DNA of 37,148 bases from Chara braunii (taxonomy: Eukaryota; Streptophyta; Charophyceae; Charales; Characeae), in assembly GCA_003427395.1 (NCBI GenBank), contig BFEA01000050.1, forward strand, positions 169,961-207,108. The letters are read 5' to 3'. Position numbers and translations under genes: made by a program. How positions within the stretch are numbered: position 1 is the stretch's first letter; the number at the start of each line of letters is the position of its first letter. The notes under the pieces were generated by a model, which saw nothing but the letters and a program-made list of their open reading frames with translations, made no database searches and was not told where the DNA came from. Of this stretch, positions 1 through 8,873 are shown piece after piece.

Positions 1-53
<53 letters not shown>
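1..53. repeat. (AC)n microsatellite, cut by the window edge
   Basis: A pure AC dinucleotide run fills the first 53 bases and probably continues to the left of the window. No gene is associated with it. Confidence 0.98.
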
Positions 54-55
<2 letters not shown>

Positions 56-255
56 CACAGAAGAGTAAACGCACAAAAGAACATGGAAGCACAATGAAAA
101 CAAAGCAGTCATGAAATCTCATACAAAAGACTGAACAGTCATGCCGACATCGCATATAGAAGCCGAATATGAAATACATGTCGCATGGTACGAGTGTCGT
201 CGACACTCCGTCACACTCGTACCGAGTCGTACGGACTCGTATAGCCAAGGGCCGC
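54..255. other. Non-homologous flank left of element A
   Basis: This stretch has no counterpart next to the second noncoding unit, so it lies outside the repeated element. It begins as A-rich sequence and ends in a cluster of palindromes. I see no gene. The last five bases before the element (GCCGC, 251-255) are a candidate target-site duplicate, but its partner would be outside the window. Confidence 0.5.
187..238. repeat. Cluster of nested perfect inverted repeats
   Basis: Three perfect inverted repeats are packed into 52 bases. GGTACGAGTGT (187-197) pairs with ACACTCGTACC (213-223). GAGTGTC (192-198) pairs with GACACTC (202-208), so the first two are alternative folds of the same arm. GAGTC (224-228) pairs with GACTC (234-238). 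They sit 18 bases outside the proposed end of element A. Confidence 0.8.
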
Positions 256-660
256 TGTCAAGCGCATCGGTCCGGCACCGCACGTGGCAGCGCGGGACCC
301 TCTTGGCCGCGTCACGCAGAAGTTGGTCTTAAATCCTTCGTCGCGATATATACATGGAGCTTCCGCAAGCCGCTCCGGCTGAGTGCGCCAGCCATACCTC
401 TCGCGAGCCCCTACGACAGGATAAGGTCTACGCGAGGCACAACTTACCTCCACCTTACGGGAGCTGTCACCTCCCTTCGGTGGGCGTATCCCCGCTGAGC
501 TACCAGTCCACAGTACGAAAGCTAATCAGTTGCAATCGCAGAGGTGGACCAGCCGAGGGCGTTTCTCGTTCGCTGTAGCACAGGGGGTACGCGCGGTAAT
601 ACGCCTCTATCGGACCCGCACGCGAACCGGCATCTTAGGGGGCTGAAATCCCGAGCGCGG
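256..660. repeat. Terminal conserved block of noncoding unit A
   Basis: This segment matches 17,431-17,825 of the other unit and starts with TGTC followed by AGCGCATCGG. A conserved stretch of AGCCGAGGGCGTTTCTCGTT starts at 552. Read in the sense direction it would be the 3' end of the LTR, terminating in GACA. No open frame here is conserved between the two copies. Confidence 0.6.
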
Positions 661-834
661 CCTGTCGTCGGTCGACTAGGACGCATCCCACACACCACAC
701 GGACACCACTTCACGAACACAAACACACTCGCACGCGAAACGACACAACACAAACAACGCGACAATGCTCCTAGCCCCTTCAGTTGTCATCCCATAATTT
801 TTCACTGCGGAAATCAGATAGGCATCGCGCGTGA

Positions 835-848
835 GACTTAGTATAAAA
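835..848 (+). promoter_or_regulatory. Conserved TATA-like box, plus strand, unit A
   Basis: GACTTAGTATAAAA lies in a locally well conserved segment shared with 17,983-17,996. Flanking bases such as GCGCG also match. If it is a promoter it would drive plus-strand transcription, opposite to the element genes. It could simply be a conserved AT core, as no start site is visible. Confidence 0.3.
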
Positions 849-1049
849 CCGTGCGGACGCAGGGCTGACTCATATCGACTAACAATGCGAACGTACGCAA
901 GCGGTCGCAGTGATGGTGTACCATGTAGTACCCATACTTGCGCAGCCCTCGTTAATCTCGAGGGTCGCATTCGACACTCAAGTCTCGGCTGACACGCGCC
1001 TTGAGGCTTAATCTCTCGATGCCGGACAACTGCCATGCACGGTTAAAGA

Positions 1050-1195
1050 CCACACACCCTCTTCTGCACCTTATGCAGAGAGGGTGGTACACAGGTCCAT
1101 ACCTGTGGTGGCAGCCGTTTCTTGCGGCCCTGGGGATAAATCCTACTCCAGGCCTGGGCGGAAGCCAAGGGGTTTGACTTTGACGGCTGCCACGG
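1050..1195. repeat. Three-hairpin module, unit A
   Basis: The first hairpin has a CTGCA/TGCAG core within CCCTCTTCTGCA...TGCAGAGAGGG. The second is ACAGGT (1,091-1,096) with ACCTGT (1,101-1,106). The third is an 11-bp pair, GTGGCAGCCGT (1,108-1,118) with ACGGCTGCCAC (1,183-1,193). The same three occur in order at 18,195-18,300. The second has a different, still perfect stem there. Confidence 0.7.
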
Positions 1196-1485
1196 ACTAC
1201 AACGTCCAACTACAAAAATCTTAAAAAGCAAAAGTAGAATAGGCCAAGGTCTTCCCACCCCAAAACCCACGGCCTGAGTATCACGCTTTTCCTTTGATTA
1301 CCCGCATAGCCTGCCCCGCCGTTGAGCATTCATACACTTATGCAAACCCCTTTTGGTCCCATAACTTTAGAGGCCTGGAGCGGCGAAGCGTCACGCGCGA
1401 GACTTTAGATATAATCCTTCGCGAGTACGACCGTCTTACTTCAATCGACAATGCAGTCGCACGCGCCCGGCGCGGCTCCGACTTC

Positions 1486-1562
1486 GCGATATTGAATGAC
1501 TGAAGGAACATATCGTGAGGGGTGACCCCTCACGATATTGAACGGCTGAAGGACACGCCGTT
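1486..1562. repeat. 14-bp palindrome flanked by direct repeats, unit A
   Basis: ATATCGTGAGGGGT (1,510-1,523) pairs perfectly with ACCCCTCACGATAT (1,525-1,538) around one central base. On either side lies a direct repeat of the form CGATATTGAAYGRCTGAAGG, and AACGGC pairs with GCCGTT at the right end. The arrangement recurs at 18,688-18,762. Confidence 0.8.
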
Positions 1563-2544
1563 CGGCCCTCGCGACACTTCCACCTTAAGGGTTGGGTGTC
1601 TCGACGGCCAATGCAGATAGGCTCTGTACGAGGGGAAGTTCCTTCCCGGTAGAGCCTAGGGCTGGGGATGTCCTGGACAAGGACCTTGAACCTCAGCCCA
1701 GGACTAACGTCCGACTAAGAAGCCCCCAAAGAGCAACCAAACAGACGGGCAGTTTTTCCCTTATGCCGCCCGGTCTTAACCTCTAAATATGCCTTTAATA
1801 CGGGGCCCCTTAGGCCTCGCGGATACCCATCATGAGTACACCCAAGCATATATACACATAAGGGAAATAAAGTTGCGACGATCACTTCTCACAGGCATCG
1901 TGGGACTTTCACACTATATATACATGAGAGATCGCAGGCTGGTTCAATCCAGAAATCCAAGCCACCGAACATACCTGCAGTCACATCAAAAGTCAAGCAA
2001 GAGTCCACGCACTATACGGAGTCAACCCCAACCATTCTCTACACTCATACCCCTTGCTTTAGCCATGCAAGCCCCAACCTCCGATCCAACCAGCCATAAT
2101 TAAATACTCAGTACCTTTGTTAAATGGACATTCAATAAAAGTCCGGACGAAACCCTTAACAAACAATAAAGTCACCAGGGCTAAAACCTTTTAGGTTGAG
2201 TATGGAGAGTGAGTTCGAATTGAGTTGTANACCGACAATTCGGCAACCGACCTGTTANCAGTGATAANAGAAGATGATCCTCAAGGGATCAAGCTGAATC
2301 TAGTCNTGAACTTGAATCAAACGATCAAGAGGACCTGTAACACATGACAGGTCAATNCCCCAGGCTAAACCTATAAGTCCATGGAGAGCAATCTCCATAT
2401 CATGATCTTACCCAAATCATCATAATTGACTACGTCNGAGTCTACCTCTAAGCAGTGTCNAAAGCAAAGGTAGACTAATGGCANAATCTCCNCANATTCA
2501 GGGTAAATTATAAGAATCGTCACCTATCAAAATATAGCCTATCG
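1563..2544. other. Gene-free stretch of unit A with two conserved small hairpins
   Basis: I see no supported gene. CAAGGACCTTG (1,678-1,688) recurs at 18,878-18,888, followed in both units by an AGGACTAACGTCC-like motif. CTGTTANC-AGT-GATAANAG (2,252-2,270) matches the perfect hairpin at 19,683-19,701. The remainder is low-similarity sequence with scattered undetermined bases. Confidence 0.5.
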
Positions 2545-2862
2545 CTTTTAAACTAGGAAATTTTGGGCAGCGCTTCCCGTAGGAAAAGTGTCTTTCCAGA
2601 ATTTGTATCAGCCCGANTATGAAATAAAAAAATTGCCTTTGACTTTTCAAAGTCCGATTTTGTCTAACTCTTTGAATTAGCAAAAATTTTGACAGCATTT
2701 TCTTTAGAAAAGGACACTTCCCAGATTTTTACTGAGCCATACACGAACCTTAGACAAGTTGAACTTTGAAAAGTCAGAATTTTGGCTAACTCCTTGGATC
2801 TGCAGAAATTTCGGCAGCGCTTCTCGTAGAGAAAGTAGCTTACCAAAATTTATACAAGCCCA
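2545..2862. repeat. Tandem family with GCGCTTCCCGTAGGAAA-type hairpins, unit A
   Basis: Three spaced copies (about 2,545-2,615, 2,676-2,745 and 2,800-2,862) share a core of the form CAGCGCTTCCCGTAGGAAAAG. In each the small stem remains paired although the bases differ: TTCC/GGAA, TTTTC/GAAAA and TTCTC/GAGAA. Two further copies lie at 19,855-19,995. Confidence 0.7.
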
Positions 2863-3146
2863 AGTATAATAAATGATCTCANAAAATGCAAGAATTGATC
2901 TAAGTAAAAAAACTTAGCTAAAAAAATGCAGGAATTGAGCTAACTCCTATCGCTCTAGCACGNGGCGAGCCTCNAAAGCGACTACCTNTCAAACTGAATC
3001 TCAGACCAAGTANNAGCCTCACTCAGTTGCATGCAATGCCAAACCACAAAGGTAAGTACTCTCACCAGCCCCAAGTCAACTTAACAAACAATAGTTCATG
3101 ATCTTTCAATGATTTAATCCCTCATACCCAACTTACATAAGGCGTA
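2863..3146. other. Gene-free spacer before hairpin array A
   Basis: AT-rich sequence with several undetermined bases. I see no gene and no repeat I can support. Confidence 0.4.
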
Positions 3147-3973
3147 AAGTCAGACCATCCAATCTTATGGAACTTGCCTGACTTAGCCATCAAGTATACA
3201 CGAACAGGTTGCACAACTACTTTTCTCTTCCTTTGGGCATATGATTAAGTCATTCATCTTAGAAACAATGCTTAGTCGCCCTGAACTGTTTAATACCTAA
3301 GTTATATATATCTCTTTGAACTTCGTCTTCAAGGGGGCGTAGGACTGAGCCATTCATCTTAGAAACAATGCTCAGTCGGCCCAGGTTACCTTCAGTTTTA
3401 CTCTTAGTTATACTCTCTTCAACTTATGATAAGCTACAGCCAGACCATCCAATCTTATGGAAACCGTGCTTGACTAGCCTGTTCATAAATATAATAGTAT
3501 AAGGTATAGTCAAATTATAACCTTTTGGGTTCTAACATATGCGAGGCATTGGGCCAGACCATCCAATCTTATGGAACATGTCTGGTCCTCTGCCAGATTC
3601 GTTTCTCTCTGATGCAGTTGTGCGTGACATGAGTCCAGGGTCATCCAATCTTATGGAACATACCCTCGCCCCCAACCAAAGTCACTCCCTCATAACAAAA
3701 GCAGGAAGAGGCTGAGCCATCCAATCTTATGGAACTTGCTCAGATCTCCTCGTTCAGAGACTAACGAAACAGAGCAACACCCAATTAACACGAGGCAACC
3801 AAGTCATCCAATCTTATGGAACTTGCTTGGCTCCTGAAAGTCAACCACAGTCAAACCCCTGCAAGTCAGAGCAATCATACCATCCAATCTTATTAAACTT
3901 GTCTGATTCTCAATGCAATTCGAAATATAAAACACAGCAGTCAGGCCATCCAATCTTATGGAACATGCCTGAC
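3147..3973. repeat. Hairpin array A: ten units with fixed hexaloop and variable stems
   Basis: Ten units spaced roughly 70-110 bases share a core with hexaloop ATCTTA. It is usually closed as CCA/TGG, and in units 2 and 3 as TTC/GAA. Each core is framed by outer arms that pair with each other but differ from unit to unit: AAGTCAG/CTGACTT (3,147-3,184), GATTAAG/CTTAGTC (3,243-3,277), GACTGAGC/GCTCAGTC (3,343-3,377), a weak unit at 3,439-3,474, GGGCCAGAC/GTCTGGTCC (3,551-3,588), AGGGT/ACCCT (3,637-3,666), CTGAGC/GCTCAG (3,712-3,743), CCAAGT/GCTTGG (3,799-3,840), AATCATAC/GTCTGATT (3,873-3,908) and GTCAGGC/GCCTGAC (3,940-3,973). The sequence between units is not conserved. No coding frame runs through the array. 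Confidence 0.9.
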
Positions 3974-4214
3974 CCCACAGGACCTTTTCAATCTCAAGCA
4001 AACCTGCCTTTCTCCCACCCTCCCCCCAGATGCAGCCCCTTTGTTACAATCTGCTTTCAGTCAAGCAAAGAAACTGAAGCTGCCATTACACATACTTAGT
4101 CAGGGTTATGTCCTGAAAGTGAAACCCAAAGTCAAAATACAGGATACACGCAATACACTCAGTCAGATACATAACAAGATGTGTAGATAGGGGTTATAAA
4201 GAGGGAAACAATGG
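3974..4214. other. Gene-free spacer after hairpin array A
   Basis: No gene or clear repeat is seen here. The sequence leads into the conserved block at 4,215. Confidence 0.4.
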
Positions 4215-4400
4215 TTACCTCTCTGTTCCCTGCCTCCAAAACCCCTCTTGAGTTCCGGCAGAGCTCCCGCAATCGGTGGGGCGAACCTCCCACAAAGGCC
4301 TTGGCGCGGATTACGGGTTGCAATCCCACCTGCCGCCTTCCTCTCAGAACCAACAGACTAGACTTAGAGTAAGAAGGGCAAAAGGAGAAGGTTTAAGTCT
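4215..4400. repeat. Most conserved block of the noncoding unit, copy A
   Basis: This segment is about 88 percent identical by eye to 21,955-22,120 over its central 125 bases, far above the rest of the unit. It contains GCTCCCGCAATCGGTGGGGC and GGCCTTGGCGCGGA. On the minus strand both copies stay open and read RLRELCRN...GVLEAGN, and two of the few changes there are silent. On the plus strand GGGTTGCAATCCC resembles a degenerate polymerase III B box. Which, if either, reading matters is unknown. Confidence 0.6.
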
Positions 4401-5262
4401 CTCTGATCCAAGAATGATGCACTCAGACTCGCAGGAGAGGGACTTGATACCTTCACCGCCTGAGGGCCCCGCAATGGTGGCGTGCCACAACTTGGTCAAC
4501 CCAAAGTCAAACTGCCGAATTCAGCCCTCTTGGCAAACCTTTAGTTCGCATCAGCAGCCCCCTGTCACCATTACTCCTCCAAGCTGTGGCAGCAACCTTC
4601 CTTCCAGCACAATCACCCTCCCTGAACTGTCGCTGCAGCTTCCTCACTATCCCACTTCAGCTACACGGTAGCCTGAAGTGGCCTGTAGCAATCGATGGCA
4701 ACCACTAGTAATATGCAGCAGCCCCCCTTGCAGCTGATCAGTAGTGATGAATCAAGCTAGCCGTTGTCACCCTACTCGCCATATCAGCAACAATCTGCTA
4801 TGTGCTGCAGTTTACGGCCGATCGTCAGCGCCTAGCCTGTTGGATGCTCTCTGCGGCTACAAGCCCGAATCCCTTGGCACCGGGGACCCCAACGTCGTAG
4901 TACCAAGGCAGGGAGCACATGCTATCGTGGCATCTCACAGCTTAGGAGTCAGTAACCACTGCACAAGACACACAACCCGTAGCATGCAGCCCCTAGCAAC
5001 TAGTAACGGCCTATAGCAGTCAGCGGTAGTACGCAGGTACCGCAATATAGCCTAGCGGCAACCCTTCAGTTCTCGACTCAGTGCCAGCAACAAGGATGGC
5101 TGGTGCATCAGCACACAACAATCTTTTGCGGATCGTAGTTCACACGGCTCCACCAACAGTAACTCACCAACTGTCGGCTCAGTAAACGGCCAGCCAACAG
5201 GCGGCTCTCCAAAAACCTCGCAGCCTGCCGCTCAACTGCTACAGATGGTCTCGAACAAAGAC
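4401..5262. other. CAG/CAA/GTA-rich gene-free stretch, unit A
   Basis: Trinucleotide-like repeats of CAG, CAA, GTA and CAC dominate from about 4,540. The corresponding interval 22,260-23,350 has the same composition with little base-by-base alignment. Open frames occur in several registers, as expected from such composition, and none is conserved. Confidence 0.5.
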
Positions 5263-5273
5263 ACAGGTAAGTT
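5262..5273 (+). other. Splice-donor-like motif, unit A
   Basis: ACAGGTAAGT on the plus strand matches the eukaryotic donor consensus. At about the same relative place unit B has CCAGGTAAAT (23,343-23,352). No exon is recognised on either side, so this may be chance. Confidence 0.25.
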
Positions 5274-5799
5274 CGATTCTTATCTCGCCCACATCCCTTC
5301 TATAGCGCCCATTAGCACGCGAATGCACTCGACCATCGGGTAAGTCTCCATACACATGGCTGGTCCCCCGCTACTCCCATCGATAAGATGGGCGAAGCCA
5401 GAGTGAATCTTCCGCTAAGCTGCGGGCAGGTACACTCACCTCCTTGGGGCAATAGCCCGGGCGCAGCTCGCATCGGGCTCGCTACTCAATCCGTTGCCCA
5501 GACCAAGGGTCCGATGCAACCGACCGGTCCGTAATGCATCGGAACCCCCGGCTCCCTCCTCCACCTGCCCAAAATTCGCAAGGACTCGAGTGGGCTTTGC
5601 AGTTTTTCCTCCCAAACTTTCCTCTCTGCTATGGCCGACCTCTCCCGCTATCCACCGCACGTCCCTTTTTCTATCCTCCCCTCTATCTACTAACCCATCA
5701 CTCAAACTAACACCGTTGCTGAAATCGCCCGACCCAAACGACTTGGTTTAGCATTTTAAATCGTAAAAATCGGTCGAAAATTGACCGATATATTGCAAC
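5274..5799. other. Gene-free stretch of unit A with a 7-bp hairpin
   Basis: No gene is supported. ATCGGTC (5,769-5,775) pairs with GACCGAT (5,783-5,789), just before the start of a long pyrimidine-rich region. Confidence 0.5.
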
Positions 5800-6330
5800 T
5801 TCCCCCCCCCCCCCGACGTCGCTCCCCGCACACCTCTTTCTTCCTACCCCCCACTACGTTCCATCAGTCGCCATTCCCTTCTCACCATCGGGTTCGCCTT
5901 GCCTTCAAGCTCCCGTCCCAATTTCTCCCTCACCTAGTTTCGCAGGGAGCCGTACGCGCCGGTTTCCTTCCGCTGTGCCTCACCTTCCTCTCCGCCATCC
6001 CCGTTTTCCACTTGCATGCACCCGACACCACCTCGCGTCCGGGTTCGCCCCCTTCTTCTGGCCTATTACCCCGCCTCTTTCTCTCTCCTGCTCTTGCCGC
6101 TCGCTGCCCCAGCACCCGTCACTCCGCCACCTCCGACTCTCAGCCCGAATACACCTGACCGGGAAACCCCGCCGGGTCCCCCCACTTCGTCCTACCTGCT
6201 ACTGCCAGTGCCGCGCCCGCTGTTCCTCTACCTCACCTTTCCGCTTCGACGCCCATCGCTCGCTTTGCCTTGCCCGTCCTCGCCTCCCTCTACCTTCCCT
6301 ACCGGCGCGCCCCCGTCTCCCTGACACTGT
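5800..6330. repeat. Pyrimidine-rich region, unit A
   Basis: It begins with a run of about 14 cytosines (near 5,802-5,815) and continues strongly C/T-biased on the plus strand, so it is purine-rich in the element's sense. Proline- and serine-rich open frames in all three plus registers reflect composition. A polypurine tract for plus-strand priming could lie here, but nothing singles one out. Confidence 0.6.
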
Positions 6331-6756
6331 GCGGTCCGACAGTGCCCGATCTTCCAAAACATCAGCCTGTCGGGGCCCGCCCCGATTTATACACATCATC
6401 CATGTATACAGGCCGCGTCAGCCTCCCCAGTGCCACCCAACCTCTGTCGGAGGTCCCGAAGTCCCCGACCACGCGATGCCCCGCAGTGGTACCAGAGGCC
6501 GCTCAGTTTGACGCGGGGGTGTGGGGCAGTTGCCATGCTTTTTGCTTTCTGTAGGGACCTAGCCCTGCCGGCGTCCGGGTTCACTTCCGGACCCCCTTGT
6601 GCCACCCCCGCCCCGTGGCCCGACAAATCTTCCCCGTATCGTTCCACTACTAACAACTCCCCCGACGGACTTAGCCGCGGTGGTACCCCACCCGCGACTC
6701 TTCAAATTTTAGACAGCCAGCCGCGGTGCCGCGCTCCAGACCAAAGAAACGGGCCC
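6331..6756. other. Gene-free GC-rich stretch, unit A
   Basis: Overlapping open frames on both strands differ between the two units and have no recognisable domain. I see no gene. Confidence 0.4.
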
Positions 6757-6824
6757 ACGAAATAATAGTGAAAGCAAAAAAAATAGGAATAAAAATAAAA
6801 ACAAGGATAAACAAAATAACCTTT
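6757..6824. repeat. A-rich tract, unit A
   Basis: A-rich sequence (AAAATAGGAATAAAAATAAA-like) is matched by 25,424-25,515 in the other unit. Both sit immediately left of the conserved 6,885-7,075 block. Confidence 0.6.
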
Positions 6825-6869
6825 ATACGTAGAAACGATCCTAGACGGGGAGCGGGGGCCTCTGGTACC

Positions 6870-7075
6870 CCACCGGTCCCATGGACCGGGTCCATAGTCG
6901 CGCCCACCACCAAAACCAAGGGGGGATAGCCCCGTCGGGCCCTCAACCCCCTCAGTTTCCTCCGTGACGCTCCGCCGCCGCCGCGCCGACGCCCGCCGGG
7001 TTCGATCCCCGTGCCTCCATAGCAGTAGTCCGCCACCGTAACCTATAGGGCTATGCCCATGCTTGAGACAACGGA
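6870..7075. repeat. Conserved block with palindromes, unit A
   Basis: It aligns with 25,560-25,740 and includes AAACCAAGGGGG and the identical stretch GCCACCGTAACCTATAGGGC minus its first base. CCGGTCC (6,873-6,879) pairs with GGACCGG (6,883-6,889) around CAT. GGGTTCGATCCCC resembles a tRNA T arm, but unit B does not preserve it. Confidence 0.6.
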
Positions 7076-7378
7076 GCACGAGCTTCAGTATGAAGTGGTG
7101 CTGTGTGGCGCCTAGGCCTGGGAAAAACAGACCAAACCCTCTTTTCCCACCTGCAACCGGCGTGCCGACACTAGGCACCCGCGCCAGCTTACTTAGACCG
7201 CGCCGTGGCCGCACCGCTCGCGTGTCCTACTGTCGGTCGCACATGCCAACCAGGAACGAGCTCTCACCCCTTAACCAACCCATAGCACAGTCTGGGCCGA
7301 CCGGCTAAACCGGCCGCCCACTCAAATCCGAAAAATCACACGCTCGCCTTAAAACTGCGCGCCCATATACTTCTCTAA

Positions 7379-7612
7379 CTTAGCCAAGCCGGTTCCCGGA
7401 CGCGGTCGTACCTCGAACGACTTATTTCGATCAAGCCCATTTCTTTCGTCATCTACAAAAACGAGGGCGGATACCCTTGTAAGGGTATTCGCGCCGACAA
7501 TCTACAGGACTACATTAAGCGACATCCGCGTCGCTACGCCAAATCAGAAAGCTATAAATTCATCCACGCTCCAACTGCTGACGGGAACGGAACCAATCCG
7601 ATAAGCCGATAG
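7379..7612 (+). other. 78-codon open frame without ATG, doubtful
   Basis: A plus-strand frame bounded by TAA (7,376) and TAG (7,610) has ordinary-looking composition, unlike its neighbours, with the fragment KPISFVIYKNEGGYPC in its middle. It has no ATG. In unit B only the last part (SYK...TNPISR) can be matched and the rest is not conserved, so it is probably not a gene. A perfect ATACCCTT/AAGGGTAT hairpin lies inside at 7,471-7,488. Confidence 0.15.
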
Positions 7613-8100
7613 ACTCAGGGTTGAGGCCTCCAGCAATCTGTGCCGTCATAACTATATGCTGCCAGAGTTTCAACCTGGGTTTCCATTGTCCCGATGCTAG
7701 GACGCCGTTGTATTATGCATCAATACTACAACATAAGTTCCAAAGGCCACCTCAAACCGTCCTCTCCCCTTCATCCTAGACAAACGCCGACTTTTCGTTG
7801 GGTGTCCCAGTTAGACTCTTTCCCGTAAGCAAAGTCAGATCCGGGGACGCGGACCTTAACAAGACCTCAAAAGGCACACTTGCCTTCCTCATGAAAATTC
7901 TCACAATCGAGTATATATATATGTATACTTAAGTCTTCTCTCAGCCTCTTCTGCAGTTTAGTATAGAGAGGCTAGGTCTCTGTCTTGGCCCACCATAGCC
8001 TGGTTGATCAAGCCAGGGGTACGGCCTATCGCATTGTTAGCTTAATGACAACACCCTTCGTTGGTTACACAATGATAGGTCTTCTCCTGATAAGCATTCA
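7560..8100. repeat. Conserved hairpin-bearing block, unit A
   Basis: Collinear with 26,430-26,960. Perfect small hairpins include AAGGCA/TGCCTT (7,871-7,886), GTATA/TATAC (7,911-7,928), AGCCTCT/AGAGGCT (7,943-7,973) and CCTGG/CCAGG (7,999-8,017, loop TTGATCAAG). Confidence 0.65.
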
Positions 8101-8342
8101 GTCAGGACAATCAAATGACTCGACTCGTATCCCACGCCATCCTATCGGAGTAATTTCCTTGAGGCGTGCATAACCCCTTAAACTCTTACCCCTTGGCTGA
8201 ACGTGGGCCCGCAGCTAGGTTGTAGTAGCTTGCAGCCATCCAATAGGGGTTGCGCCCTAGAGGTGCTAACCTTTACCGTTTAGCTTGCTATTCCTCAATA
8301 TGCCTTAGGATTAGCGCAGGTGTGTAGACGGTGCGTCGCAAA

Positions 8343-8382
8343 ACAGACCACAGGCCCACTGCGGGACTACGCAGGGGTCTGT
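8343..8382. repeat. Nested hairpin with loop GGACTA, unit A
   Basis: ACAGACC (8,343-8,349) pairs with GGTCTGT (8,376-8,382). Inside it CTGCG (8,359-8,363) pairs with CGCAG (8,370-8,374) around the loop GGACTA. The inner hairpin has a homologue at 27,250-27,263. Confidence 0.75.
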
Positions 8383-8399
8383 CTCACTTTCAAAGGTGT

Positions 8400-8873
8400 T
8401 TATCAGTTTCCTATGGGACAATATAGAGGACACGGCGCCCTCTCACAATCATAAACAACCTCACCACTAGGCTCACACCAGGCCGTGACCCGCTGACCTG
8501 ATCAGAGTCAGTAGACCACATATCCCACGACATCTTAATGCACCGGCTTGCGACCCTCTCAGTTCCACCAATAATCCCAACCGTAATCCTGGTTCCTCTC
8601 GTCAGACTTTATCAGTTCAAGCATTGCTTTCCATGCCTTTAAATCTGTTAACCCCCCCCCCCTCTTTTCACATGAAGGAGGTCTCTCTCAACAGGCCTCC
8701 CAGCCACCCCTCTCTTTACAGGATGGGCGATCATGCTACCTCGCTTTTATAAATGTCAATAAACAACATTTCCACCTTCCATAATCCGAAGGGGTCTCAA
8801 CCTTAGGATAACTCAACTGAGGGCCTACTTAAGGATCCTCTTTGTCAACTCAAACGCAAAACAACTTAAACTG
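8400..8873. other. Gene-free stretch of unit A
   Basis: No gene is supported. A run of about 12 cytosines near 8,651 followed by CTCTTTT is purine-rich in the sense direction and is one possible polypurine tract. Confidence 0.4.

Noticed and set aside
3147-3973. CRISPR-like array (constant core, variable spacers)
   Set aside because: Spacing is irregular, the variable parts are paired arms rather than spacers, no cas genes are present, and the context is a eukaryotic retroelement.
5781-6511. Overlapping plus-strand proline/serine-rich open frames
   Set aside because: They follow from pyrimidine-rich composition, overlap in all registers, and are not conserved in the other unit.
6985-7020. 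GGGTTCGATCCCC tRNA B-box look-alike
   Set aside because: No matching acceptor or D arm upstream, and the homologous block at 25,660-25,700 does not preserve it.
7990-8020. CCTGGTTGATC resembles the 5' end of 18S rRNA
   Set aside because: The following bases do not match the conserved start of 18S, no further rRNA sequence follows, and the element is a small hairpin shared with 26,865-26,883.
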